Assembly: GCA_021775475.1 (NCBI GenBank)
Contig: JAJFHS010000041.1
Coordinates: 114,272 to 178,271, forward strand
From: Hyphomicrobiales bacterium
GTDB lineage: Bacteria; Pseudomonadota; Alphaproteobacteria; Rhizobiales; JAJFHR01
Length of the DNA stretch: 64,000 nt
Direction: 5' to 3'
Shown here: in pieces, positions 54,144 through 63,300 of the stretch
How positions within the stretch are numbered: the first letter of the stretch is position 1
Layout of the letters: every line of letters begins with the position of its first letter
The notes under the pieces: model-generated
Databases searched by the model: none
What the model was told of the DNA's origin: nothing
The model's input: only the letters and a program-made list of their open reading frames with translations
Program-made: the position numbers and the translations under genes

Positions 54144-55766
54144 TTATGCACTCCCGCTTAATGTTGCCGGGCTGCCAACGGGCACTGCAACATCTGTTTT
54201 TGCCGTACTCGGGCACACAACCGTACGCCACAGATTATAAGCCATGATGCACCCACCCACCAGGTAGAGGAAGCCTCCCAGTGTGCGCAATACATAATAG
54301 GGGTGCATGGCAGCGACGGTTTCGGCGAAGGAGTATTCAAGGAAACCAAGATCATTAAATGTCCGCCACATCAAGCCCTGCTGAATGCCGGAAACCCACA
54401 TGGAGGAGACGTAAAGTACGATACCAAGTGTCGCCAGCCAGAAGTGCCAGTTGACCAGCTTCAGGGAATACAGGCCCTTACGGTGCCATAATCTCGGCAC
54501 CATATAATAAAGCGCCGCGAAGGTAAGCATACCATCCCAGCCCAGGGCGCCAGCATGCACATGGCCAATGGTCCAGTCAGTATAATGGCTGAGAGAATTA
54601 ACAGCTTTAATGGATAACAGCGGGCCTTCAAATGTCGCCATACCGTAAAAGGCCAGAGCCAGGACCATGAAGCGAATAATAGGGTCAGTACGCAGTTTAT
54701 CCCAGGCCCCCGACAGGGTCATCAGACCGTTGATCATGCCTGCCCAGCTTGGCATCCACAACATAACGGAAAAAGCCATACCAAGTGTCTGTGCCCAGTC
54801 AGGCAAAGCCGTATACAGCAGGTGATGAGGCCCGGCCCAGATATAGAGGAAAATCAGGGCCCAGAAATGAATGATGGAAAGCCGGTAAGAATAGACCGGA
54901 CGTTGTGCCTGCTTAGGCACAAAATAATACATCATGCCCAAAAATCCGGCGGTCAGCAGAAAACCAACTGCATTATGGCCATACCACCACTGGGTCAGGG
55001 CATCCTGCACGCCTGAAAACAGGGAATAACTCTTAACCCCAAAAAACGACACCGGCACTGCCATATTGTTGACAATATGCAGCATGGCAATGGTAACGAT
55101 GAAAGCCAGATAGAACCAGTTTCCAACGTAGATATGTGGTTCTTTTCGTTTCCACAACGTGCCCAGAAATATTGCCAGGTAGGCAACCCAGACAATCGTC
55201 AGCCAGATATCCACATACCATTCGGGTTCAGCATATTCGCGTGATTGGGTAGCGCCAAACAGATAACCGGTGGCCGCCAGCACGATAAACATCTGATAGC
55301 CCCAGAATACAAACCAGGCAAGATTACCAAAAGCCAGGCGGGCTGCACAGGTACGTTGAACCGTATAAAAACTTGTGCAGATCAGCGCATTGCCAACAAA
55401 GGCAAAAACCACAGCAGACGTATGCAAGGGGCGCAACCTGCCAAAATTGGTATATGCTGTATCAAAGTTTAAAATCGGAAACGACAGTTGCAGAGCGATC
55501 ACCACGCCAACCAGAAACCCGATAAGTCCCCAGAAAACCGTAGCAATGACACCGGCCCTGACGACACCATCAAAATATTTTTCAGCCACCACGGTTTTGC
55601 CGGGAGTAAAATCCAGCGTTCGCAATCGATAAATAACGGCTATCGCACAAGCGGCAACAATCAACCATGCGTGGAAAGCAAACAAGGCATCTTCAGCCTT
55701 GGCAACCAATACCAGTGCAGCAAGTGCTACCACACCGAAAGAGGTGAAATAAGCGGTAAGCCCCAT
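54144..55766 (-). CDS. ccoN: cbb3 cytochrome c oxidase catalytic subunit CcoN
   Basis: About 540 residues from the ATG at 55766; a frame from 55835 would add 23 residues. Twelve helices carry the haem and CuB histidines, for example [48 protein letters not shown] and the [14 protein letters not shown] region. Reduces O2 to water with high affinity while pumping protons. First gene of ccoNOQP-GHIS; a perfect FNR-type box lies 116 bases upstream. Confidence 0.96.
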   Translation of the reverse strand: MGLTAYFTSFGVVALAALVLVAKAEDALFAFHAWLIVAACAIAVIYRLRTLDFTPGKTVVAEKYFDGVVRAGVIATVFWGLIGFLVGVVIALQLSFPILNFDTAYTNFGRLRPLHTSAVVFAFVGNALICTSFYTVQRTCAARLAFGNLAWFVFWGYQMFIVLAATGYLFGATQSREYAEPEWYVDIWLTIVWVAYLAIFLGTLWKRKEPHIYVGNWFYLAFIVTIAMLHIVNNMAVPVSFFGVKSYSLFSGVQDALTQWWYGHNAVGFLLTAGFLGMMYYFVPKQAQRPVYSYRLSIIHFWALIFLYIWAGPHHLLYTALPDWAQTLGMAFSVMLWMPSWAGMINGLMTLSGAWDKLRTDPIIRFMVLALAFYGMATFEGPLLSIKAVNSLSHYTDWTIGHVHAGALGWDGMLTFAALYYMVPRLWHRKGLYSLKLVNWHFWLATLGIVLYVSSMWVSGIQQGLMWRTFNDLGFLEYSFAETVAAMHPYYVLRTLGGFLYLVGGCIMAYNLWRTVVCPSTAKTDVAVPVGSPATLSGSA

Positions 55767-55881
55767 TTTTTCTCGGCCCCTCGTTATAAAATAGATAAAC
55801 CGTGCGGTACGATCAAATAACGAATCATACCACAAGTTGGCAATATGGAATATTTATATTGCACTTGCGAATAATCACTCA

Positions 55882-55895
55882 TTGATACAGATCAA
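55882..55895 (-). promoter_or_regulatory. FNR/FixK/Anr box upstream of ccoN
   Basis: TTGATACAGATCAA is a perfect TTGAT-N4-ATCAA dyad, 116 bases before the ccoN start. CRP-FNR regulators bind such sites and turn on high-affinity oxidases when oxygen is low. It is symmetrical, so strand is set by the gene it serves. Confidence 0.88.
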
Positions 55896-56310
55896 ATTAT
55901 CATCAATCTGTACGCCTGCAATATAGACCTGGTTCGCAGCTGGATCATCGAGCCCAATACCATCCAACGTCAAACTCATTTGAAGTGAATTGAGTGTTTT
56001 TGATTTCGTAAAATGTATGCGCATACATAAATTTAATTCATCTGCGGAAGATTAAGTATTGATGCGAACATATTTAAAAAAAGCAAATTAATCCAAGACC
56101 CAGTGAAGCGCAATGGTCGAAGAGACTGTTCGCAACATGCTCCGTGAGATTAACGATCAAGGAGATTGCCCGGCGACAGCTGATATCCATGCAGGAAATT
56201 GAAGTGGAACTCAGCCCCGGCAATCAACGCGCGGTTGTTTGTGGCTGTGGCGCTACGGGGACAGCGTGTGTGGGTAATCCCCCCATTTTTAACGGGGTCT
56301 ACTTGTAGAA
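55896..56310. other. Gene-poor stretch next to an insertion-sequence scar
   Basis: No convincing gene was seen. The part near 56265-56300 lies just past the transposase-tail stop and contains CCCCCCATTTTTAACGGGG on the plus strand, a likely insertion-sequence end. Short frames on both strands (for example MVEETVRNMLREINDQGDCP on plus from 56113) are too short to assign and may be debris. Confidence 0.4.
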
Positions 56311-56550
56311 CTACGCAGCTTGTTTCAGTTTCATAGCGGGTATGACCTCGTCGATGGCCATATTGGGCCGGTCGTTGTTGTATGTCCATAGCCAGCTTTT
56401 GGCTTGTTCCTCTGCCTCCTGTATTGTTTCAAAGATATTCTGAGGGCTTCCGCCAAATGACGGGTTCACTGGCGTATAGATAAGTTCACCAGCCGTAGCA
56501 CTCTGTATAACCCACAACAAACCAATAGTAAGGCAAATCCGCTTCAGCAT
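56311..56550 (-). pseudogene. csgF (curli assembly) start fused to an IS3-family transposase tail
   Basis: The frame from the ATG at 56550 begins with a signal peptide (MLKRICLTIGLLWVIQSATA) and GELIYTPVNPSFGGSPQN, the conserved start of curli assembly factor CsgF. From about 56437 it changes abruptly to ETIQEAEEQAKSWLWTYNND and RPNMAIDEVIPAMKLKQAA, the C-terminal end of an IS3-family transposase. The csgF gene was therefore interrupted by an IS3-type element that was later mostly deleted, leaving an in-frame chimera. A working product is unlikely. No other curli gene is in the window. Confidence 0.8.
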
Positions 56551-56637
56551 TAAGCATCCCCATACAATAAATATTCCCCGACTCACAATAAAGCCAATAT
56601 TACTATCTAATTTCTAGAAGGAATTTACCGATTCAGC

Positions 56638-56653
56638 ACCCCCATATGGGGGT
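56638..56653. promoter_or_regulatory. 16-base palindrome upstream of the csgF remnant
   Basis: ACCCCCATATGGGGGT is a perfect palindrome 88 bases upstream of the csgF start. Two further GGGGGT blocks follow at about 56670 and 56725. The adjoining GGGGTGATTTA resembles the enteric CsgD site (CGGGKGAGNKA) at 9 of 11 positions. It could be an old curli operator; this is a weak match by eye. Confidence 0.35.
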
Positions 56654-56841
56654 GATTTAATAAATACTTGGGGGTTTTTATGAAAACGAGCGCAATAATA
56701 CAGTATTTATCGTTATTTAGTTAACCCTGGGGGTATCACGGCAACTCAGCGTTATGCGCACATACGTTAATAGCATGAGCGCAGCCCCCTTTCCACGTTT
56801 GGGACAGATGGCGCCAAACAGATAGGCGTTTTTGTATCGCT

Positions 56842-56961
56842 GATCGGCAGGCTGACGCGGCCTTGTTCCGCGTCTTGCCCACAGATAACGGCAACCCCGA
56901 ATTCTCTCCCGTGCTCAAAGTTGTGCATGCACTTGGCCTCAAAATGACTGTGGAAGCTTAG
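56842..56961 (+). pseudogene. Remnant of an addiction-module antitoxin
   Basis: The frame ending at TAG 56961 reads ADAALFRVLPTDNGNPEFSP then VLKVVHALGLKMTVEA. This matches the C-terminal end of HTH-type addiction-module antidotes (GNPEFxTVLKVxxALGLKLTVE). The N-terminal half has no recognisable start or HTH core upstream, so the gene is a fragment. No toxin gene is nearby. Confidence 0.65.
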
Positions 56962-57099
56962 AGTGGCTCAAATGTTGAACACTTGTAATCAGCGCTCATG
57001 TAACGCGTTGTTTGCAGATTTAATGAACGGGGTAGAATATAGTTCATGATTGTCCTGGTGCCGGCTTGGGCATTGTCACGTTGTTGAATTAACCCAAAC

Positions 57100-58446
57100 T
57101 CATTTTTCACGAAACGCCCGCATAACCTGATCGGTTATGGGTTTTATGAGATAGCTTAAAGCTGTGCGTTCACCTGTCTGCACAAACGCTTCCACCGGCA
57201 TACCCGGCCTGAGACCTTTTGTTCCCAGTTTTGCAACTTCCAGCTTTGGTAAGTTTATGCGCACCACATAAAACTGCATGCCGGTGACCTGATCTCTGGT
57301 CAGGTCGGCGGCTATGGTCGATATGGACCCGTTGAGTTCCGGGGTGGTTCTTTGATTAAACGAGGGGAAACGCAACACAACGGTTTGGCCGACTTGCAAC
57401 TGATCAATATCTGTCGGGAGCACCTGCACTTCAACAGTCAACTTGTCTTCGCGCGGAACAATCATCATGATAGTTTCGCCAGCAGCTATAACACCGCCGA
57501 TTGTGTGGACTGCCAGTTGAAGCACGAAACCTGACCTGGGCGCGCGGATTTCCAACCGCTTGAGCTGGTCTTCCGCAGCTATTTTACGCTCCGCCAGTTC
57601 TGCAAGTTTAATATTTACCTCGCGTAATTCCTTGACCACCTCAGCGCGCATATTCTGATCGACCTGGCTGAGTTGCAGTTTTGTTTCCGTTATCCGACCC
57701 TTGGTACGCGCAATATCAGAGGTAAGTTGGCCACTTTCACCATCAAGTTTGGCGGCCTCGCGCCGCAGCGCCAAAATTCGGGTCTTGGGAACAAAACCTT
57801 CTTCAAAGAGATCCGTGAGTCCGGAAACTTCTTCGCCAATGATCTCACTTTGTTTGTCTTTTGATTTGCGCTGGGCTGTCAAACCCTTGATTTCTTCATA
57901 AAGCTGGGCCACGCGTTCCGTCAATTGAGCTTTTTGCGAGGCCATTGTTTCGCGCAGCGCAACAAAAAGCGATGTTTCACCATTTATAATTTTAGCTACT
58001 TCGACTGTATTGTTTCGAGCCCGCAAATATGGTGGAAATTCTATCTTCGAACGCAAGTCGCGTTGGGCTTCCAAGCTGGCTTGTCGCCCTAAAAACTCGT
58101 CCATCTGCTGGGAGATAATAGCCAGATTGGCCCGGGTCAGTGTATCATCCAACTTGATGAGAAGAGAACCTGCCTCAACGTCGTCGCCATCTTTTACATA
58201 GATGTTGCCGACAATACCGCCTTCACGATGCTGAACGCGTTTAATATTATTTTCAACAACCACAGTTCCTGAAGCTATAACGGCTCCGGCTATGGATGCA
58301 AATGCCAGCCATCCGCCCAGACCACCAAGCAACAATATGATAACAAGGCTGCCAATTACCGCATGCGTTCTTATTGACTGGCTGATCTGTTTCTCAGGTG
58401 ATTGAGCGATAGTTTGAGATCCAGATTTTTGATTACCCTGCAACAT
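57100..58446 (-). CDS. Type I secretion membrane fusion protein (HlyD family)
   Basis: 448 residues. One N-terminal membrane helix (VIGSLVIILLLGGLGGWLAF) is followed by a barrel-sandwich start (VVENNIKRVQHREGGIVGNI), a long alpha-hairpin (about residues 110-290) and the C-terminal beta domain (GFVLQLAVHTIGGVIAAGET, RPGMPVEAFVQTGERTALSYL). Matches PrtE/HlyD adaptors, which link the inner-membrane ABC exporter to an outer-membrane TolC. No TolC gene is in the window. 65 bases after the exporter. Confidence 0.93.
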   Translation of the reverse strand: MLQGNQKSGSQTIAQSPEKQISQSIRTHAVIGSLVIILLLGGLGGWLAFASIAGAVIASGTVVVENNIKRVQHREGGIVGNIYVKDGDDVEAGSLLIKLDDTLTRANLAIISQQMDEFLGRQASLEAQRDLRSKIEFPPYLRARNNTVEVAKIINGETSLFVALRETMASQKAQLTERVAQLYEEIKGLTAQRKSKDKQSEIIGEEVSGLTDLFEEGFVPKTRILALRREAAKLDGESGQLTSDIARTKGRITETKLQLSQVDQNMRAEVVKELREVNIKLAELAERKIAAEDQLKRLEIRAPRSGFVLQLAVHTIGGVIAAGETIMMIVPREDKLTVEVQVLPTDIDQLQVGQTVVLRFPSFNQRTTPELNGSISTIAADLTRDQVTGMQFYVVRINLPKLEVAKLGTKGLRPGMPVEAFVQTGERTALSYLIKPITDQVMRAFREK

Positions 58447-58511
58447 TCAAAACTCCCATACCTACAGTACATGGGCCGATGTCATCTTGAGCGGGATGAG
58501 GCCAAGTTGAA

Positions 58512-60338
58512 TCATTTTCGATCACGTTTGGGCATGGCGTGCACCGATGCAGTTTTTCCAAGGAACCGTGGAATGCTCAATGGTGGCAAGGGCTCTGACG
58601 ATGATGCAGGCTTGTTTTGCTTTTTTGCAGCAGCAGGTGTTGGCACAGGTGCCAGAACGCTCTTCAACACTTCTACTTTAGGCCCAAAAGCTTTCACGCA
58701 CCCCTCAGCCATAACCAGAACTTTTTCGACTGCATCAATAGCACTTGGTCTGTGCGCGATAACAATGACAATTTTATCCCGAGCGCGCAGTTGACGAATT
58801 GTACGTGTTAACGCTACTTCGCCTTCACTGTCCAGATTGGAATTAGGTTCATCCAGCACGATCAAAAATGGGTCGTCATAAAGCGCACGGGCCAAGCCAA
58901 TGCGTTGGCGTTGACCAGCCGAGAGCGTAGAACCAGACTCGCCAATTTGTGTTTCATAACCGTCAACCAGTTTTACGATCAGTTCATGAACACCGGCAAG
59001 TTCTGCCGCAGCTACTATTTGTTCATCGGAACTTTCTTCCTCAAAACGGCTGATGTTCTCAGCAACTGTCCCATCGAACAACTCAATGTCTTGTGGCAGA
59101 TAGCCAATGTGGCGACCCAGCACCTCTGGATGCCACTGATCAATTGCAGCGCCATCCAGTCTCACATGACCCTTTGGCAGAAGCCAGACACCAACAATAG
59201 CCCGGGCAAGCGATGACTTGCCCGCAGCACTCGGGCCAATGATGCCTAGACCATCTCCAGCCTTCAATTCAAAGCTCACTCCCTGAACCGAGGGTGTTTT
59301 GGCTCCCGGCGGCACTACAACAATATTCTCCACTGCCAAGGTTTTCATTGGCGCAGGCAAAGCAGTTTTTCCATCATCACCCGGCAGGCTTGAGAGCAAC
59401 GTGTTCAATCTCGCATAGGCTTGACGCGCACCAACAAAGTTGCGCCAGTGGCCAATGGCTTGCTCAATAGGTGAAAGAGCTCTGGCTGTTATGATCGAGG
59501 CTGCTATCATTACACCTGGGGTTACCAGCTGCTGCACTGCCAGATACGCTCCAAGGGCCAGGATCATCGATTGCAGCAACAACCGGATGGCCTTGGTAGC
59601 AGAAGTCAAGGTTCCCATGACATCGCCAAGCCGTCTTGAACGCTCCAGCAAGGGGTCGTGAACTTCTGACCACTTTCTCATCATTGCCGGTGCCATGCCA
59701 AGTGCGCGAACGGTTTCCGCATTGCGTCGACCCGCCTCGCCCAATGCGCTGCGCCGGGCGAAAAGCATTGACACTTCGCGTACATGTCTGACCGTGAGTA
59801 CCTCATTCACAAATGATAAGACAACGAGAATGACAATCCCTGCCAGGGCCGCAAAACCCAGCAATGGATGGAACAGGAATACAATCGCCAGGTATATTGG
59901 CATCCACGGCATATCAAACAAGGCGATCGGTCCGGCGCTGCCTATGAACTGGCGTAACTGGTCAAGATCGCGCGCAGGCTGAAGGCCATCGCCGTTTGAA
60001 CGAGAGACCAGCGGCAGTTGCATAATCAGTCCGAAGGTTTTTTGATTAATCGCTACATCAATTTGATGGCCTACCCGGAGCAACATGCGCGTGCGGATCA
60101 TATCGACAAGTGCCAGGAATATGAACAAGCCAAAGACCAAACCCACAAGAACTGCAAGCGTCGGCAAGCTCCGGCTGGTCAGCACCCGATCATAAATCTG
60201 GAGCATAAACAAAGGGCCGGACAGCATGAGGATATTGGCCACACAGCTGAGCATACCGACATTGACAAATGCAGAACGGCATTTTCTCAAAGCCACTGCT
60301 ATGGCATTGCCCGGTAAAGCCTGGTTATTCATACTCAT
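58512..60338 (-). CDS. Type I secretion ABC exporter (PrtD/HasD family)
   Basis: 608 residues. An N-terminal membrane domain with about six helices carries LSGPLFMLQIYDRVLTSRS, a signature of type I secretion ABC proteins. The ATPase follows: Walker A GPSAAGKSSLARAI, Q-loop GYLPQDIELFDGTVAENI, signature LSAGQRQRIGLARAL and Walker B FLIVLDEPNSNLDSE. There is no C39-like domain. It begins 17 bases after the adhesin gene, so it probably exports that protein. Confidence 0.94.
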   Translation of the reverse strand: MSMNNQALPGNAIAVALRKCRSAFVNVGMLSCVANILMLSGPLFMLQIYDRVLTSRSLPTLAVLVGLVFGLFIFLALVDMIRTRMLLRVGHQIDVAINQKTFGLIMQLPLVSRSNGDGLQPARDLDQLRQFIGSAGPIALFDMPWMPIYLAIVFLFHPLLGFAALAGIVILVVLSFVNEVLTVRHVREVSMLFARRSALGEAGRRNAETVRALGMAPAMMRKWSEVHDPLLERSRRLGDVMGTLTSATKAIRLLLQSMILALGAYLAVQQLVTPGVMIAASIITARALSPIEQAIGHWRNFVGARQAYARLNTLLSSLPGDDGKTALPAPMKTLAVENIVVVPPGAKTPSVQGVSFELKAGDGLGIIGPSAAGKSSLARAIVGVWLLPKGHVRLDGAAIDQWHPEVLGRHIGYLPQDIELFDGTVAENISRFEEESSDEQIVAAAELAGVHELIVKLVDGYETQIGESGSTLSAGQRQRIGLARALYDDPFLIVLDEPNSNLDSEGEVALTRTIRQLRARDKIVIVIAHRPSAIDAVEKVLVMAEGCVKAFGPKVEVLKSVLAPVPTPAAAKKQNKPASSSEPLPPLSIPRFLGKTASVHAMPKRDRK

Positions 60339-60355
60339 AAGTCCGAACTCATCAG

Positions 60356-63300
60356 TTATACAAAGATGAAATCATCCTGATCCAAGTTGTTAAAGTCAAC
60401 TCCGGTTAACGTAATAGAGTTACCGGCATCTATTGTGATAACTGAATCGCCGTTAAGCAAAAGTTGGCTGGCTGCCTGTACCTGGGCTAAATTCGCTAGA
60501 CCAAGCGCACTGTCGATCTCAATGACATCGTCTATTCCGACACCTGCGGTGAAATCAGTGATCGTGTCATTGCCGAAACTGGACGCAAACACAAACGTAT
60601 CACCACCTGATCCCCCGATAAGGGTATCATTACCTGCCGCACCAGTGAGGGTGTCTGCTCCTACTCCACCATCAATCGTATCATTGCCACCTCCGCCATC
60701 AAGGTTATCATCGCCCAGACCACCGCTTACCGCATCATTTTGTCCTGAACCGAAGAAGAGAGTTGTATTGGCTTTCGCAATACCTGTGGCCGCCGCTGTA
60801 ACCGACAGCCCGGCTGCTCCGAATACCAGCGGATTAAACTGGAATCCAGCGTCGAGACCCTCCACAAGAATTGACAGGTTACTAACGCCACCAGACGTTG
60901 TGCCTGAAGTTACAAATTGGAAGCTATCGCCCACTGTTGGTGCGAACCCATCAAAATTGAAACTGACACGGCCGCTGTTAAAGGCCGCATTGCCGGTCAC
61001 ATTCAAAACATCAAATTGAGTGCCAGCAATTGTGCCGGTGATATCCGTTTCAATTGCGCCACTATTAAGTGTGAAATCACCGACAACGGTCAAAATGCTT
61101 GGGGAATTTCCGGGCCCGACAATCCCACCTGAAACAACCACATCTGCATTAATGGTGCCATCGCCGGAGACCGTGCCGCCGCTGAATACATCAATTTGGT
61201 TGGCCTGTACCTGCCCGGAGTTGGAGACGTTGAGCAAGCCTGTGCCCAAGTTGCCGAGTCCGATATTACCAAGTACAGTTAGCGACGAGGCTGCTCCAGA
61301 AACGGTAACAGTGCCCGTTGTGTTCAGCTCACCGCCCACCAGTAATTCATCGCCGGTAACGGTACCGCCAGCCAAAATGTCAAGCGTACCGGTGGTGGCA
61401 GCGCCTGGAATACCGAAAGTTCCACCAGGATCTACAAATCCCTGACCCACCGAGAAAAACCCGGTGACATCAAGCCTTGAATCTGCACCGGTCACAGTGC
61501 CGAACCCGCTGGATCCGGCAGCTGCACCAAACTGCACACCTTGAGCAACTGTGACAACGCCACCGCTGACTATTGTTAAGATGCCATCTCCTCGCGACCC
61601 GACCAACAGCTGCTCGTCCAACGAAAGTGTCGAGCCAACACCGTTTACATTTACTGTTCCCGATGACCCGACCTGACTACCGACTTCCAAGCGAGTATTT
61701 ACAAAGGTAGCGTCAGCGCCGTTGAGGATGTCCAGCGTGCCTGTACCTTGATTGCCCACGTTACTGAACCCCAAGGCGCCTGATGTTACTGACAGGAGTG
61801 AACCTGAACCATCAATTGTCACTAAACCGGTCGTTCCAACGCCATTGCCGATGGAGATCCGTCCTTGTTGACCACCACCGTTGACAACCAGTTGACCTCC
61901 TGTTTCGATGGTCAATACACCGTCCGATGCAGCTCCACCAGCGGCAACATTGCGCGAGCCGAGACTAACACCACTGTCTTCTCCAACAAGCTCAACAAGA
62001 GCGCCATTTGAGATTGTCATGACGCCATTACCACCGAGTATGCCGGCATTGTCGCCACGGCCAATTTGCAGGAATGCTCCAAAGCCCTGAATGGGACTGC
62101 TTTGAGTGAGTGAAATGACGGAGCCTATACCATCAACCAATACAGTTCCGGTCGACCCATTGCGACCCAATTGCAGGCCTGGACCGGAGCTGTCGGTATT
62201 ATTGATAATTCCTTCACGGATTTCCACACGGCCGCCATTGATCACGTTAAGCGTGCCATCGCCACCATCACGACCAACACGGACAAATCCCGATTCATAA
62301 TCATAAGGGGCAGCAAACGTGCCATTTTCCGTCGACACAATAATGGTTGAACCCGCACCGGTTACGGTCGCAACACCCGTTGAACCCACATTGCGGCCAA
62401 CCTCGAGGAAGAAGGTATCAAGTGTTCCACCAGCTTCAACTAATAACGTGCCATCGCCACCATTGAACCCGATACGGGTCAAATTATCCGTGCCAATTGT
62501 GGTCACCGTAGACCCGACACCCGTAATCGTCAGATTACCAACACCACCCACAGCGCCGCCGACAATCAAATCCTGGAAATCTCCGCCGATTGTATTGTCC
62601 TGATTGCCACTGTCGATCGTCACCCGACCACCAGCTGCAACAGTAAGGGAACCTACACCTTGATTGCCAACACTCAGATTGCCAACATTGATGTTGAGCT
62701 CAGAACCAACACCTGAAACCGTGGCTGTACCATCTGATCCAGCCTGATTGCCAATGATGGCCCCAGCAGCCGTGACGGTATCGCCAACGATGGTACTAAC
62801 GGGGATTTGTGTGTCACCGGTAGCGACCACACCGCCACCAATAGCCAGAGTTGCCAGCGATGTATTACCAACTATGACCACTGGAGCGAAAATAAATTCT
62901 GCTGCTGTAAAAGAAGCAGAAAGAACATTGTTGACAACAACCGTATTGCCACCACCAAAATCTATAGTGGTATTGGTGCCATCATCGCTGATCCCAATCC
63001 CGGCCAGATTAGTGATGCCCAATGCGGACACATCTATTTTGTCACCATCACCAGAATTGAAATCCGTGATGGTGTCCTGGCCACTGGAAGAACCAAACGC
63101 AAACGTATCACCACCTGATCCCCCGACAAGGGTATCATTACCGGCAAGGCCATTGATAAAGTCATTGCCACCCAGGCCATCAATCACGTCGTCAAATGCT
63201 GTTCCAGTAAGTATGTCATTGCCATTTGTTCCAACAAAAGTCTGATTTATTGTGAGCTGAAATGTGTCGGAAACACTGGCGGCTGAACCATCTATCGCAG

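Noticed and set aside
56736..56942. 68-codon minus-strand frame
   Set aside because: Overlaps the antitoxin remnant on the plus strand, whose motif is recognisable; the minus frame has no similarity or ribosome site.
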